Positions 20,922 to 30,934 of a stretch of 64,000 nucleotides of DNA are shown here, in pieces. The notes beneath the pieces were generated by a model. That model ran no database searches and had not been told where the DNA came from. It worked only from the letters and a program-made list of their open reading frames with translations. The stretch is from Nitrincola sp. A-D6 (GTDB taxonomy: Bacteria > Pseudomonadota > Gammaproteobacteria > Pseudomonadales > Balneatricaceae). Every line of letters starts with the position of its first letter. Position 1 is the first letter of the stretch. The position numbers were made by a program, and so were the translations under genes. The DNA lies in assembly GCF_000764495.1 (NCBI RefSeq), contig NZ_JRLB01000042.1, positions 26,060 through 90,059 of the forward strand, read 5' to 3'.

Positions 20922-22547
20922 TTAAGACTTTACGCTTGCCGCGATGTTGTCTTCCAGTTGGTTCAACAGATCAACAATACCCGCTGAAATTTCGGACACC
21001 TGATCATAACAGCGTTCAGCGGCAGCAAAATCACCGGCATCCTTGTAGTTAATCGCCTCACGTACTTGAGCATGTAGCTGTTCATGCGGCTTTTCAATGG
21101 CTTTTAGTTCAGATAGCTGTCCATATTTTTCCAACCCGGCTGAGTAGTACCACTTTCCAAAAGCGCAATCATGATGTGAGACCGCTTCCTTGAGGGTCAG
21201 CGTGGCTTTACCGTCGAGAAAAGAACGCAGGCGTGTTTTCCAGGACAGATGTGCTGATTTAGCTGCACTGAGATCAACCCCCTTGACCAGGGTTTTGAAG
21301 TGCCCCAACTCATCATTGAGCTGCTGTACATGTTTACTGATCTGACCGGTAGCCGAGACAGTCTGATCGGCAAAGCTGTTGGTCCGACGCGCCTGCTCAG
21401 CAACCTTGTTGATATTGTGGTCCATATCCTGTGCAACCTGACTCTGCTCCTCAGCGGCTGTGGCAATCTGTGTATTCATATCTGAAATGACACTGACCGA
21501 GTTGACGATTTCAGCCAGCGCCTTGCCAGCATCATCAGCATGACCAACACAGCTGGCGACCTCATCATGGCTGCGCTGTATGACTTTAACGGCGGATTCC
21601 GACTGCTTTTGCAGCTGATCAATAATCACAGCGATGCTTTGGGTGGATTCCTGGGTACGTAAGGCCAGCGTACGAACTTCATCGGCTACTACGGCAAAGC
21701 CCCGCCCCTGATCACCGGCACGTGCGGCTTCGATGGCTGCATTCAAAGCGAGCAAATTAGTCTGTTCGGCAATGCCTTTAATAACATCCAGGATCTGACT
21801 GACTTTCTGACTCCCCTCTGCAAGATCAGCAATGACCTCACCTGACTCAGTCACCCGCTCAGCAACAACACGGATACTGTCAACCGTCTGATTGAGCATG
21901 GTGTGGCCATGGCCTGCTGACTTGTCGGCCTGACCAGCTGATTCGGCCGCCAGTGATGCGCTCTGCGCCACTTCCTGTACTGTGGCCGCCATTTCAGTAA
22001 TGGCGGCGGCCAGCTGTTCGATCTCCTGTAACTGAATATTTGTCCCCCGGCTGGTGTCATACAGCGTGGTTGCCACCTGATCGGCACCGGTACTGACACG
22101 ACTGGAGGTCTGGGTGACCTTATGCAGCAGCTCACCTATACCCAGAATAATTTCGTTATAAGCCATATAGTTCTGACCTATTTCATTGCGAGAGTTATCA
22201 ATCTCTATAGGTACAGAGAAGTTGCCTTCCGCAAGAATGCGCAGGTGATCGCGCAGATTTTTTACCTGGCGCATCATCACTGTCAGGCCGAACATACGAC
22301 CGAAAATCACAAATACCAATACCAGTGCAGATGAAATCATGGATGCTTTTAGCCAGTGCACTTGCGTTGGATCCAGCAGGGCAAGATAGACACACAAAAT
22401 ACTAAAGCCGGTAAGAAAAAACATGATGATATAGGAAAACAGAAACTGGGAGTCCAGTGTTCGCATCCCCAGAGCTGACAATATATTTTCAATCAGCTTA
22501 CCGATGCGATAGCGAAAAGTGCGCTTTTGTTCGTTATATTTCAACAT
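20922..22547 (-). CDS. Methyl-accepting chemotaxis protein with C-terminal CZB domain
   Basis: A 541-residue chemoreceptor. Two membrane segments (about residues 34-56 and 66-88) enclose only about ten periplasmic residues, so there is no classical sensor domain. A HAMP-like region with [13 protein letters not shown] is followed by the signalling hairpin ([21 protein letters not shown]). The C-terminal 100 residues contain [12 protein letters not shown], the zinc-binding motif of the CZB domain, which in known cases senses zinc or hypochlorous acid from inside the cell. It is a single gene with its own upstream region. Confidence 0.9.
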   Translation of the reverse strand: MLKYNEQKRTFRYRIGKLIENILSALGMRTLDSQFLFSYIIMFFLTGFSILCVYLALLDPTQVHWLKASMISSALVLVFVIFGRMFGLTVMMRQVKNLRDHLRILAEGNFSVPIEIDNSRNEIGQNYMAYNEIILGIGELLHKVTQTSSRVSTGADQVATTLYDTSRGTNIQLQEIEQLAAAITEMAATVQEVAQSASLAAESAGQADKSAGHGHTMLNQTVDSIRVVAERVTESGEVIADLAEGSQKVSQILDVIKGIAEQTNLLALNAAIEAARAGDQGRGFAVVADEVRTLALRTQESTQSIAVIIDQLQKQSESAVKVIQRSHDEVASCVGHADDAGKALAEIVNSVSVISDMNTQIATAAEEQSQVAQDMDHNINKVAEQARRTNSFADQTVSATGQISKHVQQLNDELGHFKTLVKGVDLSAAKSAHLSWKTRLRSFLDGKATLTLKEAVSHHDCAFGKWYYSAGLEKYGQLSELKAIEKPHEQLHAQVREAINYKDAGDFAAAERCYDQVSEISAGIVDLLNQLEDNIAASVKS

Positions 22548-22626
22548 AGTGTATAGACCGATCAGTTTCAGGTTAAATACATGAATCTTATCTTATGTAG
22601 CTGAATTAATACAGATAACAGAAACG

Positions 22627-22652
22627 AATCACCCGGCAAAGGCCGGGTGATT
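22627..22652. terminator. Strong hairpin downstream of the carboxynorspermidine dehydrogenase gene
   Basis: An 11-bp perfect stem (AATCACCCGGC / GCCGGGTGATT) with a 4-base loop lies between the polyamine genes and the chemoreceptor gene. The T-run on the minus strand is weak (CGTTTCTG), so it is a probable rather than certain terminator. Confidence 0.55.
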
Positions 22653-22683
22653 ATGGGGTAAGCGATTTTATTTAAAACGCCAC

Positions 22684-23922
22684 TTAGAAAACCAGCGGTC
22701 TATCGCCCTGCTCGTCACGAATACGACTGGGCAGTCCCATTTCGTTCAGCAGCCCCAGGAAAGGCTGCGGCGGTAGCTGTTCAACATTGACCATCGTGCC
22801 GACATCCCAGTCACCCCTGGCAATCAATAGTGCGGCCGCCACAGGTGGCACACCCGCTGTGTAGGAGATACCCTGACTACCCACTTCATTAAAAGCGTCC
22901 AGGTGGTCAGCCACATTATAGATAAACACTTCTTTATCCTGGCCGTTTTTCGTCCCCTTGACCAGATCACCAATACAGGTTTTACCTGAGTAACCTGGTG
23001 CTAAAGATGAAGGGTCCGGTAATACAGCCTTAACCACTTTAAGCGGCACCACCTCCTGACCTTCCGCCGTTGTAACCGGTTGCTCTGACAGCAGTCCAAG
23101 GTTATTCAGCACGGTGAACACATTGATATAGTGCTCACCGAAACCCATCCAAAAACGCACATTGGGTACATTCAGATTCTGGGATAAGGAGTGCACTTCA
23201 TCATGACCAGTCATATAGGTGGTTTGCTCACCTACAACCGGCAAGTCATCGGTACGCTTGACCTCAAACATTTTGTTACTGGTCCATTGGCTGTTCTGCC
23301 AGGACCAGACCTGCCCGGTAAATTCACGAAAGTTTATTTCCGGATCAAAGTTGGTGGCAAAGTAACGCCCATGACTACCGGCATTCACATCGATAATATC
23401 GATGGAATCAATGGAGTCAAAGTACTCTGACACAGCCAAAGCGGCATAGGCATTCACCACTCCCGGATCAAAACCCACACCCAGAATGGCGGTAACACCC
23501 TTCTGAGCACACAACTCACGACGCTTCCACTCGTAATTATTGTACCAAGGCGGCGTTTCACAAATTTTGTCTGGATCCTCATGAATAGCTGTATCCAGAT
23601 AAGCAGCACCGGTATCGATACAGGCACTGAGTACAGACATATTGATGAAGGCAGTGCCTACATTAATGACGATCTGAGAGTCGGTTTCTCTGATCAAGGC
23701 CTTGGTGGCTTCCACATCCAGTGCATCCAGTGTGAAAGCGCTAAGCTTACCCGGCACTTTCAGACTGTTTTTTTGTTTGACACTGGCAAGGATCTGTTCG
23801 CATTTAGCTACATTTCGGGATGCAATAGCTATATCACCGAGTAGGTCATTATGTTGCGCACATTTATGAGCCACTACCTGGGCCACACCTCCAGCACCGA
23901 TTATCAGAACGTTTTTCTTCAT
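22684..23922 (-). CDS. Carboxynorspermidine/carboxyspermidine dehydrogenase
   Basis: A 412-residue saccharopine-dehydrogenase-family protein. It has the N-terminal NAD(P) motif IIGAGGVAQVVAHK, then VINVGTAFINMSVL, GVGFDPGVVNAY and a C-terminal catalytic region with SYTAGVPPVAAALLIARG. Together with the adjacent decarboxylase gene it fits CANSDH, which condenses L-aspartate semialdehyde with putrescine or diaminopropane. The pair makes spermidine or norspermidine without S-adenosylmethionine decarboxylase. The ATG at 23922 (MKKNVLIIGAGG) is preferred to one six codons upstream. Confidence 0.9.
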   Translation of the reverse strand: MKKNVLIIGAGGVAQVVAHKCAQHNDLLGDIAIASRNVAKCEQILASVKQKNSLKVPGKLSAFTLDALDVEATKALIRETDSQIVINVGTAFINMSVLSACIDTGAAYLDTAIHEDPDKICETPPWYNNYEWKRRELCAQKGVTAILGVGFDPGVVNAYAALAVSEYFDSIDSIDIIDVNAGSHGRYFATNFDPEINFREFTGQVWSWQNSQWTSNKMFEVKRTDDLPVVGEQTTYMTGHDEVHSLSQNLNVPNVRFWMGFGEHYINVFTVLNNLGLLSEQPVTTAEGQEVVPLKVVKAVLPDPSSLAPGYSGKTCIGDLVKGTKNGQDKEVFIYNVADHLDAFNEVGSQGISYTAGVPPVAAALLIARGDWDVGTMVNVEQLPPQPFLGLLNEMGLPSRIRDEQGDRPLVF

Positions 23923-23965
23923 TTCTTTCCTCAACTCCACTTTTCACATGGGCCGAACACAAACC

Positions 23966-25062
23966 TCAGGAGAGGCTATGCACAAAATCGTCGAAACTAA
24001 ATTCCTTGACCAGCTCGACACGGCCATCCTCATGGCGCACTGCAATGGCGGGCATTTGCACACCATTAAACCAGTTTTTCTTAACCATGGTATAACCGGC
24101 AACGTCCTGTATTGACAGACGATCACCTGCTTTGAGTTCATGATCAAAGTTAAATTCACCAAAAATATCGCCAGCAAGACAGGACTTTCCACAAATCATG
24201 TAACTGTGGGGCCCTCATTGGGACTCATGCGCGCGCTTTGTTGGTAGATCAGCAAATCCAACATATGCGCCTCGATAGAGCTGTCTACGACAGCCAGGTG
24301 CTTACCGTTATACAGGGTATCCAGCACTGTCACCTCCAGCGTCGCTGTATCAGTGATTGCAGCCTCACCCGGCTCCAGGTAGACCTGCACGGCAAAAGTG
24401 TCAGCAAAGCGTTTCAGACGGGCACAGAAGGCATCTATCGGATAACCCTCACCAGTAAAGTGAATACCTCCACCCAGACTGACCCAGTCTAGCTGATGCA
24501 ACAGATGGCCAAAGTCGGCTTCAATGCGGGTGAGCATCTGATCAAACAGGTCAAAGTCACTGTTCTCACAGTTGTTATGAAACATAAAGCCGGAGATTTT
24601 ATCGATTACCCTTTCAATTTGAACCGGGTCCCACTCACCGAGGCGGCTGTAAGGTCGTGCCGGATCCGCAATGATAAAGTCAGAACTGCTCACACGGGGA
24701 TTGACGCGCAGCCCTCTGACAGCCTCAGATGAAACGTCACTAAAACGCTCTAACTGACTAATTGAGTTGAATATTATCTTATCGGAGTGAGCCAGAACTT
24801 CATCAATTTCATGAGCAGCATAGGCCACACTATAGGCATGAGTTTCACCGGGAAACTTCAGCTTTCCCAGTTTAACTTCATTCAGTGAAGAAGATGTGCT
24901 GCCATCCATGTAGCGGCTCATCAGATCAAACACCGACCAAGTGGCAAAGCACTTCAGTGCCAGCAAGGCTTTGGCACCTGATTGCTCGCGCACATAGGCA
25001 ATCTTTTCCATATTGCGCAACAGTTTACTTCTATCAATCAGGTAATAGGGTGTTTGGATCAT
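23966..25062 (-). CDS. nspC: Carboxynorspermidine decarboxylase NspC, with one frameshift
   Basis: Reconstructed at 365 residues, a fold-type III PLP decarboxylase. The PLP lysine is in ALLALKCFAT near the N-terminus, with the YLEPGEAA phosphate-binding motif and SLGGGIHF. The frame breaks at about 24208-24211, where the + strand has GGGG and five G would be needed. Beyond it the protein continues HSYMICGKSCLAGD (the C-terminal Cys motif of this fold) to the stop at 23966. It decarboxylates the CANSDH product to spermidine or norspermidine. The ATG at 25062 gives MIQTPYYLID, the usual start. Confidence 0.9.
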
Positions 25063-25170
25063 GTATAGCCATCCCCGCCTCTGCAAAGCCGTGGCTCTGC
25101 TCGGTATAAATTAAAAGGCGCGATTATAATTTAATCAAAGCGGAGGTTCGAGGAAAATAACATGAAAATT

Positions 25171-25743
25171 TCATGAATCCACACTGTTTTCCAGTGTTGG
25201 AATTTGACTGGACTGATTTAACAAACGCTTTTCAAGCGTTTCCTTCACCTCCAGCACTTCACTGACCGAATGCATTACCAGCTCATGACCACCACGACCA
25301 GCAACTTTGAGTGTACCGTATCCCAGTAAACGCCCAAGCAGAGACTGCTGCAGTGACACCCCATCGACTGAACGCAGCATCAGCTCATGTGTCGATACCC
25401 CCAACACACCGGATTTACTCATGATACGCACATTTGTCAGCGTGTAGCGTGTACTTAACTGTAAAACATACCGCCTGACACCATGAAACAGGAAATAGAG
25501 TCCAATCAACAGCAACAAATAGCCGGTCCACTGGGCAGGTACCGCAAATACCTGATCAAACAGCTCATTCATCATCGAGCGGTAGAGCTCCACCAGCGTC
25601 CAATCATCCCAAAATGGAATCATTGATGTAGCACTGCGGTATAATGTAAACAGCCACAGCGCAACCAGCAGATCAATACTCCCTCTTATAAGATAAAGTG
25701 GATTACGGCCGATTTTCAATACCAGCTTTTCATTCGTCAACAT
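25171..25743 (-). CDS. PH-domain (bPH2) membrane protein
   Basis: A 190-residue protein with two membrane segments (about residues 19-37 and 70-90) and a C-terminal bacterial PH domain of the YdbS/YdbT kind: RYTLTNVRIMSKSGVLG, then HELMLRSVDGVSLQQSLLGRLLGYGTL. Such proteins are common, membrane-bound and mostly of unknown role. It ends 108 bp before nspC and may share its transcript. Confidence 0.8.
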   Translation of the reverse strand: MLTNEKLVLKIGRNPLYLIRGSIDLLVALWLFTLYRSATSMIPFWDDWTLVELYRSMMNELFDQVFAVPAQWTGYLLLLIGLYFLFHGVRRYVLQLSTRYTLTNVRIMSKSGVLGVSTHELMLRSVDGVSLQQSLLGRLLGYGTLKVAGRGGHELVMHSVSEVLEVKETLEKRLLNQSSQIPTLENSVDS

Positions 25744-25799
25744 CGGATCTCTAATTTCCTGTTACGTGATCTATAACACTTGCTTATGTAATAACTGGT

Positions 25800-26864
25800 T
25801 CAGTTCACTGGCGTCAGCGTCAACTGATAAGCGCCCTGAGCAGTTTCATCATAACTTTTAGCAATAACACGGTATTCACCTGCCTCCATGTAGGATTGAA
25901 TACGTGCATTCAGATCACCACCACCATCATCATCACTCAAGTAAAAACCATTACCTTCCAGCTCAAGATAGGTATCGATATCATCAGAGACCATATCAAT
26001 CTGGTAATTTCCGGCTTCTGCAAGCGTCACTTGATAGACATCTTCTTTATCACTGGCCAACCTAGCACTTACAGTCTGATCAAGCTCCAGTGTCCCTGCC
26101 TGATTCTGGTATTCCATATCAGCTGCGTCACGAGAAACAACGGTCAGCGTATAAAAGCCAGCCTCTTCGCTGTATGAGCTCACGGTCAGTTGGTACTCTC
26201 CTGCTTCAAGATGTTCACGGATACGTGCATCAAGGTTGTTACCACCATCATCATCTTCAGTGCGATAGCCGTTTGATCCCTGCAACACCAGGAAAGAATC
26301 TATTTCATCAGATTGCATATCTATCTGATAAAAACCACTTTCTTCAATGGTCAGCACATAATGTCCGGTTTCATCTTGCTGTAACCAATTACGAATATCA
26401 GCGGGCACAGTAAGCAGATCAGTATCACTCAACTCCACTTCACGCAAATCCAAAGTAAACGGACCGTAGCTATCGGCATCCTGACCACTGACAACCAGCG
26501 TATAGTCTCCTGGCTGCTCTACGCGATAGCGCAACAAAGGTGCACTGGCAAGCAACTCAGCATTGCTATTGAATAAAGACAACATACCCTCAAGGCTGCC
26601 TTTCAGTTCAACTTCAACCAGCTTATCGGTATTTAATGGGAGTTGAAACTCACTGAAACGGCTACCATCCTTGCGATTAAGGGCACTCTGCGAAGTCAAC
26701 TCACCGCGCTGAGATTCGCCTAACTGCAAAGTCGGAATAACTGGTGTATCGGGTACGGACTCCTCAACCACAGGAGCTGACGAGTTGACTTGCCAGCCAA
26801 TCAAAACACCTACAGCCAGACTGCCCAAACCGGTTAAAACGAGAGGGGTACTTAACTTGCTCAT
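25800..26864 (-). CDS. Membrane-anchored protein with PPC-type beta-sandwich repeats
   Basis: A 354-residue protein with an uncleaved-looking N-terminal segment (about residues 8-25) and an extracytoplasmic part made of repeats. The two C-terminal repeats align closely: EDDDGGNNLDARI with LEAGEYQLTVSSYSEE, and SDDDGGGDLNARI with MEAGEYRVIAKSYDE. A more divergent one precedes them (about residues 60-145). The pattern matches the pre-peptidase C-terminal (PPC) domain, usually a domain of secreted proteases; here no catalytic domain is present. The acidic DDDGG loops could bind calcium. Confidence 0.75.
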   Translation of the reverse strand: MSKLSTPLVLTGLGSLAVGVLIGWQVNSSAPVVEESVPDTPVIPTLQLGESQRGELTSQSALNRKDGSRFSEFQLPLNTDKLVEVELKGSLEGMLSLFNSNAELLASAPLLRYRVEQPGDYTLVVSGQDADSYGPFTLDLREVELSDTDLLTVPADIRNWLQQDETGHYVLTIEESGFYQIDMQSDEIDSFLVLQGSNGYRTEDDDGGNNLDARIREHLEAGEYQLTVSSYSEEAGFYTLTVVSRDAADMEYQNQAGTLELDQTVSARLASDKEDVYQVTLAEAGNYQIDMVSDDIDTYLELEGNGFYLSDDDGGGDLNARIQSYMEAGEYRVIAKSYDETAQGAYQLTLTPVN

Positions 26865-26892
26865 AATTTATCCTTAAAGATCAGCAAACACC

Positions 26893-28122
26893 TTAACGGC
26901 AGAGAGCAACAACGGCGTGAGCAGAGCTGACGGCTGACTCAAGTAAAGGCACGCCTTCATGAGCCCAGGAACCACAGAAAAATACCCGTCGGTCCGGCTG
27001 CTGATGCAGTTGTTGCAGTTTTATCTGAGCCTGTTCTGTACCCGCATGGACTACTGCACGCTGCAGCGGGATTTGCGCCAAAACAGTCTTAGGCTCAGGA
27101 TTATATAACGGATTCCAAGTCTGAAACACTGGGGAAGCGTTAACTAGTGAAGGTTCCACGGCATTAACCCAAACCGTAAACATCGGTTTTAATAAGCGTG
27201 CATCCATCTGAAAATTCAGAGCGGTCCAATCACTGCGCTGCTCAGGCATAAAGCGCTGATCCTGGTGCACCCAGAGCACGCCGGAATCGAAACGTATCGC
27301 CTGAAGTATTTCCAGCTCTTCCGCAAAGGCTTCTGGATCGAGAAAGTGCAAATGATTAGCCTGGGTAGCAACAATCACGCGATCATACAACCCGCCCTCT
27401 CCACGCTCATTCTCTACCTGCACCTTATCATCGCAATAGGTCACTCTAGTTACAGGGCTTTCAGCATGCAGAGTAACCCCCTCAGAAAGCGCCTTAACCA
27501 AGGCAGTAGACCCACCCTTAATACGACAAAGACTGTCATTGCGCATAATACTATCCAGTAACTGCAACAACTGTAAGGCTGGCCAGGCAAGCAAGTGCTT
27601 TTCATCACAGGTACAAATGGTTGTGAGTATCGGCAGCATCAACCCGCGCCAGAACTTCGGAGAAAAAGACTGCTTTTCAAGCACTTCTTCGAGTGTCAGG
27701 TTTGTCTTCTCCTGCTCTAACTGACGTGTCAATTGAACCAGTTGCCGCAACCCCAATCCGATCTGGATCGCATTAAAATCAAGATAGCGCCATGACCCAA
27801 CAAACGGTTGATTTAAAAGAGGAAGTTCACCACTACGAAACCAGGTACTCTGGTTAAGCCAGCTACAGGAGGTGAAGGTTTTTATGGCAAAGAAATCGAC
27901 CCCAACCTCCTTGGCTAGCGCGGTGGCATTAGGCCAGGCGTCCGGGCTCATAACACGCAAGGGAACATCTATTACACCCTGCTCAAATTCCAGGGTATGA
28001 GCAGCCATACCGAAGTCTTTTTCAGACTCAAAAACAGTCACCTCATGCCCGCGCTTGGTGCAACCATATGCGGCTGTCAGCCCAGCCATGCCACTACCAA
28101 TAACTGCAATACGATAGGTCAT
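26893..28122 (-). CDS. FAD-dependent amine-oxidase-family oxidoreductase
   Basis: A 409-residue flavoprotein with the dinucleotide motif IAVIGSGMAGLTAAYGC, then TVFESEKDFGMAAHT and a C-terminal FAD-contacting segment VFFCGSWAHEGVPLLESAVSSA. It belongs to the NAD(P)-binding Rossmann / amine oxidase group (COG2907-like). Substrate unknown; relatives include desaturase-like and short-chain lipid-modifying enzymes. Being 66 bp after the racemase gene suggests co-transcription. The ATG at 28122 gives MTYRIAVIG; two extra codons upstream are possible. Confidence 0.82.
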   Translation of the reverse strand: MTYRIAVIGSGMAGLTAAYGCTKRGHEVTVFESEKDFGMAAHTLEFEQGVIDVPLRVMSPDAWPNATALAKEVGVDFFAIKTFTSCSWLNQSTWFRSGELPLLNQPFVGSWRYLDFNAIQIGLGLRQLVQLTRQLEQEKTNLTLEEVLEKQSFSPKFWRGLMLPILTTICTCDEKHLLAWPALQLLQLLDSIMRNDSLCRIKGGSTALVKALSEGVTLHAESPVTRVTYCDDKVQVENERGEGGLYDRVIVATQANHLHFLDPEAFAEELEILQAIRFDSGVLWVHQDQRFMPEQRSDWTALNFQMDARLLKPMFTVWVNAVEPSLVNASPVFQTWNPLYNPEPKTVLAQIPLQRAVVHAGTEQAQIKLQQLHQQPDRRVFFCGSWAHEGVPLLESAVSSAHAVVALCR

Positions 28123-28188
28123 TACCAACCCTTGTTAACGACTATAAATAATGGCCAGAATCAGCAAAACTAATCCACCTCAGCCAAC

Positions 28189-28884
28189 TCAAGATTGATT
28201 CAGTGCCCAGACAACAGCCTGTTGTGCATGTATCAGTGTCGTGTCATAAAGAGGGATGACTGTATCGGCTTGATGTATCAGCAGCCCGATTTCAGTACAC
28301 CCCAGAATAACGGCTTCAGCGCCTTCACCTACCATTCGCTCCATGACCTCCAGGTAAGCCTGACGGGATCCTGACTTGATCACGCCCCGGCACAGTTCGT
28401 TATATATAATCTCATGAACACGCTGGCGATCGGCGACGTCTGGGATAACCACCCGAATACCTTGCGCTTCCAGGCGCTCTCTATAGAAAGACTCTTCCAT
28501 AGTGAATCGAGTTCCCAATAGCCCCACACTTGTCACACTATCTGCTTTTAGTGAAGCTGCTGTAGCATCGGCAAGGTGTAGAATCGGAATATTAACAGCC
28601 TGCGCTATTCGAGGGGCGACCTTATGCATGGTATTGGTACAGATCACCAGAAAATCAGCACCACCCGCTTCCAGGGAACGCGCCGCCCCTATCAATATTT
28701 CAGCCAGCCGATCCCAGTCACCCTGGTGCTGCAGAGCCTCAATCTCAGCAAAATCCACGCTATAAAGAAGTACCCGGGCGGAATGCAAGCCACCCAGCGC
28801 CTGTTTTACACCTTCGTTTACAGCACGATAATAGGTATTAGTCGATTCCCAACTCATGCCACCCAGCATGCCAATCATCTTCAT
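28189..28884 (-). CDS. Aspartate/glutamate racemase family protein (YgeA-like)
   Basis: A 231-residue cofactor-independent racemase. The two catalytic cysteines are visible in VICTNTMHK (about residue 82) and ILGCTEIGLL (about residue 194), and the N-terminus GMLGGMSWEST is typical of YgeA/RacX broad-specificity amino-acid racemases. It overlaps the TelA-like gene by 4 bp (ATGA), so it is translationally coupled. D-amino-acid supply would fit the wall-related and gamma-glutamyl genes nearby, but that link is inference. Confidence 0.87.
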   Translation of the reverse strand: MKMIGMLGGMSWESTNTYYRAVNEGVKQALGGLHSARVLLYSVDFAEIEALQHQGDWDRLAEILIGAARSLEAGGADFLVICTNTMHKVAPRIAQAVNIPILHLADATAASLKADSVTSVGLLGTRFTMEESFYRERLEAQGIRVVIPDVADRQRVHEIIYNELCRGVIKSGSRQAYLEVMERMVGEGAEAVILGCTEIGLLIHQADTVIPLYDTTLIHAQQAVVWALNQS

Positions 28885-29972
28885 ACGGAACGTCCTTTGC
28901 CAGTTAACGCCTGCATCCGCCGAATCTGATCTTGCATAGTCGGCAGTGCTTGCTGGCGGAAATTAGATAAATCATCCAATGCCCCCTGCATCTCTTCAAA
29001 GGCCTGCTCGAGCACTTGCATATCCAGTTGTGCTGAGGCCGCACGCTGCTGAATACTGACCCCCTGTTGGCGTAAAGCCTGTGCTGTACCCGCTATCATC
29101 TCATTCGTAGTGTCATTGAGCGCATCGATATGATCAAGCACCAACTTCTGATTAGACAGAGCCAATGCCACCGTAACAGCAACCCGCAGTGCAGACAAGG
29201 TCACATTCAAGGCTCGATCAACCCCTCGGATCAGTTCACGATTATTGCGAATAATCACTTCTACAGCGAGTATGCCCTGCTGACATACGGCTTGTTGCTG
29301 CTGTAAATCCAGAATGCGCTGACGTAATGGAAACAGCAATTCTTCTTCAACAAAAACCTTATCATTACCAGGTAGTTCATTACTTTCTACATACTCACTA
29401 AGCTGTTCATCTACCATCTGCCCCAACAACGCAAAATGTTCCAAAGACCCCAGCGCGGTACGCATATCCTGCTGATCATGACTCAGGGTGACATTGTCTC
29501 GATGCAACCTGTCACGGCCGGACTCCAATCCCTTGATGAGTGCATTAAAAGTATCCTGCGCGGTTTCGAAACGCTTAAAATAACGTTTCACTGGTGACTG
29601 CAGCAACGACATCCGACTAAGAAAGCCAGTTAGCCCCTTAGGCTCAAGTGCCTTCTGGTCAGGTTTCAATTGCTGCATCAACGCACGTAACTGATTAAGC
29701 GACGCAATTACATCAGTACTCCCCTCACCTTGAGCACCAAGCTGTTCCAGCGGTGTATTGAGCAAGTGAGTGAGTCGTGCTGATTCAGCCTGCACCTCCA
29801 GACCCAGCTGATCTATCTGCTCGCGCTGACTATCGACTGCCTCGTCGAATAAATTTTGTACGAACTCTTGGGCCTCGACTTTAAGAGGCTGCGGATCGAA
29901 CCCTAGAGCACCCTGGTCCAACTCTTTGGCAATCTGCTCCGGTGAAGGTAGCGACAGGGGTTTTTCAGTCAT
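28881..29972 (-). CDS. TelA-family (toxic anion resistance) protein
   Basis: A 363-residue helical cytoplasmic protein. The core VEVIIRNNRELIRGVDRALNV followed by TLSALRVAVTVALALSNQ is the TelA (PF05816) signature, and the rest is predicted coiled coil (QQQQAVCQQG, SIQQRAASAQLDMQVLEQ). TelA proteins were named from tellurite-resistance plasmids, but chromosomal members may act in envelope stress. It overlaps the upstream gene by 4 bp, forming a pair like the XpaC-TelA pairs of Firmicutes. Confidence 0.8.
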   Translation of the reverse strand: MTEKPLSLPSPEQIAKELDQGALGFDPQPLKVEAQEFVQNLFDEAVDSQREQIDQLGLEVQAESARLTHLLNTPLEQLGAQGEGSTDVIASLNQLRALMQQLKPDQKALEPKGLTGFLSRMSLLQSPVKRYFKRFETAQDTFNALIKGLESGRDRLHRDNVTLSHDQQDMRTALGSLEHFALLGQMVDEQLSEYVESNELPGNDKVFVEEELLFPLRQRILDLQQQQAVCQQGILAVEVIIRNNRELIRGVDRALNVTLSALRVAVTVALALSNQKLVLDHIDALNDTTNEMIAGTAQALRQQGVSIQQRAASAQLDMQVLEQAFEEMQGALDDLSNFRQQALPTMQDQIRRMQALTGKGRSV

Positions 29973-30892
29973 GATGATTTCCGTGAGTTAGGTGTATGTT
30001 CATAGCGAGAGACACGCTGATTAAATAGCTCCAGTGCCTGCATCACTTTATCGGCTTCGGTAATACCGGAATCCTGGGTTTGTAGTTGCATTAACGCCAT
30101 ACTGGTCGTATCCAGTATTGTTAACGTCTTCTCATTATCCGCCTGCAATTGTGCTTGCTGTTGGTTAATACTATTAACTATGTTCCAGCGCGCTTGCAAC
30201 GCATCTCTTTCTGCCTGCGGCGTGGTCTGATTATCGAGTTTTCTGCGAATGAACTCAGGATCCAGTGCCAGACACTGCTGCTGTAGATCAGCTTGACGCT
30301 CCAATCGACGAATTACGCTAAGATAAACGTCCTGAATCAGTGCTTGTGCGCGCTGCATTGCCAGCTCACCCGGTTGAAAACGCTGCTCCAATATAGTTTG
30401 TAATTTGATATAGCGGGTATAAAAACGATCCGGCTGCGAGATATCAGCTTGCACTTGCTTGAGTCGCCGTTTGATTACTTGCAGTTTAGCCACGAGTGGA
30501 TCAGCCAGAGCTGCTGCATCATCGAGATCCAGACTGTTAGTTGCACGCTCCTGTTGCCAGACTTTCTGCTCTGCCTTGACACGCTTTTCGTGCCGCCGTT
30601 GCTTAAACCTATCGATATAACCCCTTAAGCCACGCTCTCCCGGTATCCAGACAAACAAAATACCCAACCCTGACAACCAGCCCGCTAAACTGGGGCCAAA
30701 GCCACCCCACAAGGAGGTAAGGCCAAGTAACAAACACAGAAATGGCAACGCAAAGGCATAGCGTTTGATCACTCGGATGCGATCAGCCCGCCCACCAGGT
30801 AACACCAACATCGGGTTCAGCAAGCCTGTCAACAGCCAGGGGCCGCACATAATAAACAGGCCAATCGAAAAACCCTGTAGAAATGACAGCAT
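29969..30892 (-). CDS. Membrane protein with coiled coil, TelA partner (XpaC-like position)
   Basis: A 307-residue protein with two or three N-terminal membrane segments (about residues 8-30, 47-65 and 68-83), followed by a long charged helical region (RFKQRRHEKRVKAEQKVWQQ and onward to the end). It is not clearly recognised by sequence. The arrangement of membrane hairpin plus cytoplasmic helices, directly coupled to a TelA-family gene, resembles XpaC-TelA pairs, so a membrane platform for the TelA-like protein is a reasonable guess. Confidence 0.6.
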   Translation of the reverse strand: MLSFLQGFSIGLFIMCGPWLLTGLLNPMLVLPGGRADRIRVIKRYAFALPFLCLLLGLTSLWGGFGPSLAGWLSGLGILFVWIPGERGLRGYIDRFKQRRHEKRVKAEQKVWQQERATNSLDLDDAAALADPLVAKLQVIKRRLKQVQADISQPDRFYTRYIKLQTILEQRFQPGELAMQRAQALIQDVYLSVIRRLERQADLQQQCLALDPEFIRRKLDNQTTPQAERDALQARWNIVNSINQQQAQLQADNEKTLTILDTTSMALMQLQTQDSGITEADKVMQALELFNQRVSRYEHTPNSRKSS

Positions 30893-30934
30893 TTCGCTTC
30901 CTTATCTATTTGAGAGTAAAACCAGCACTACAGC

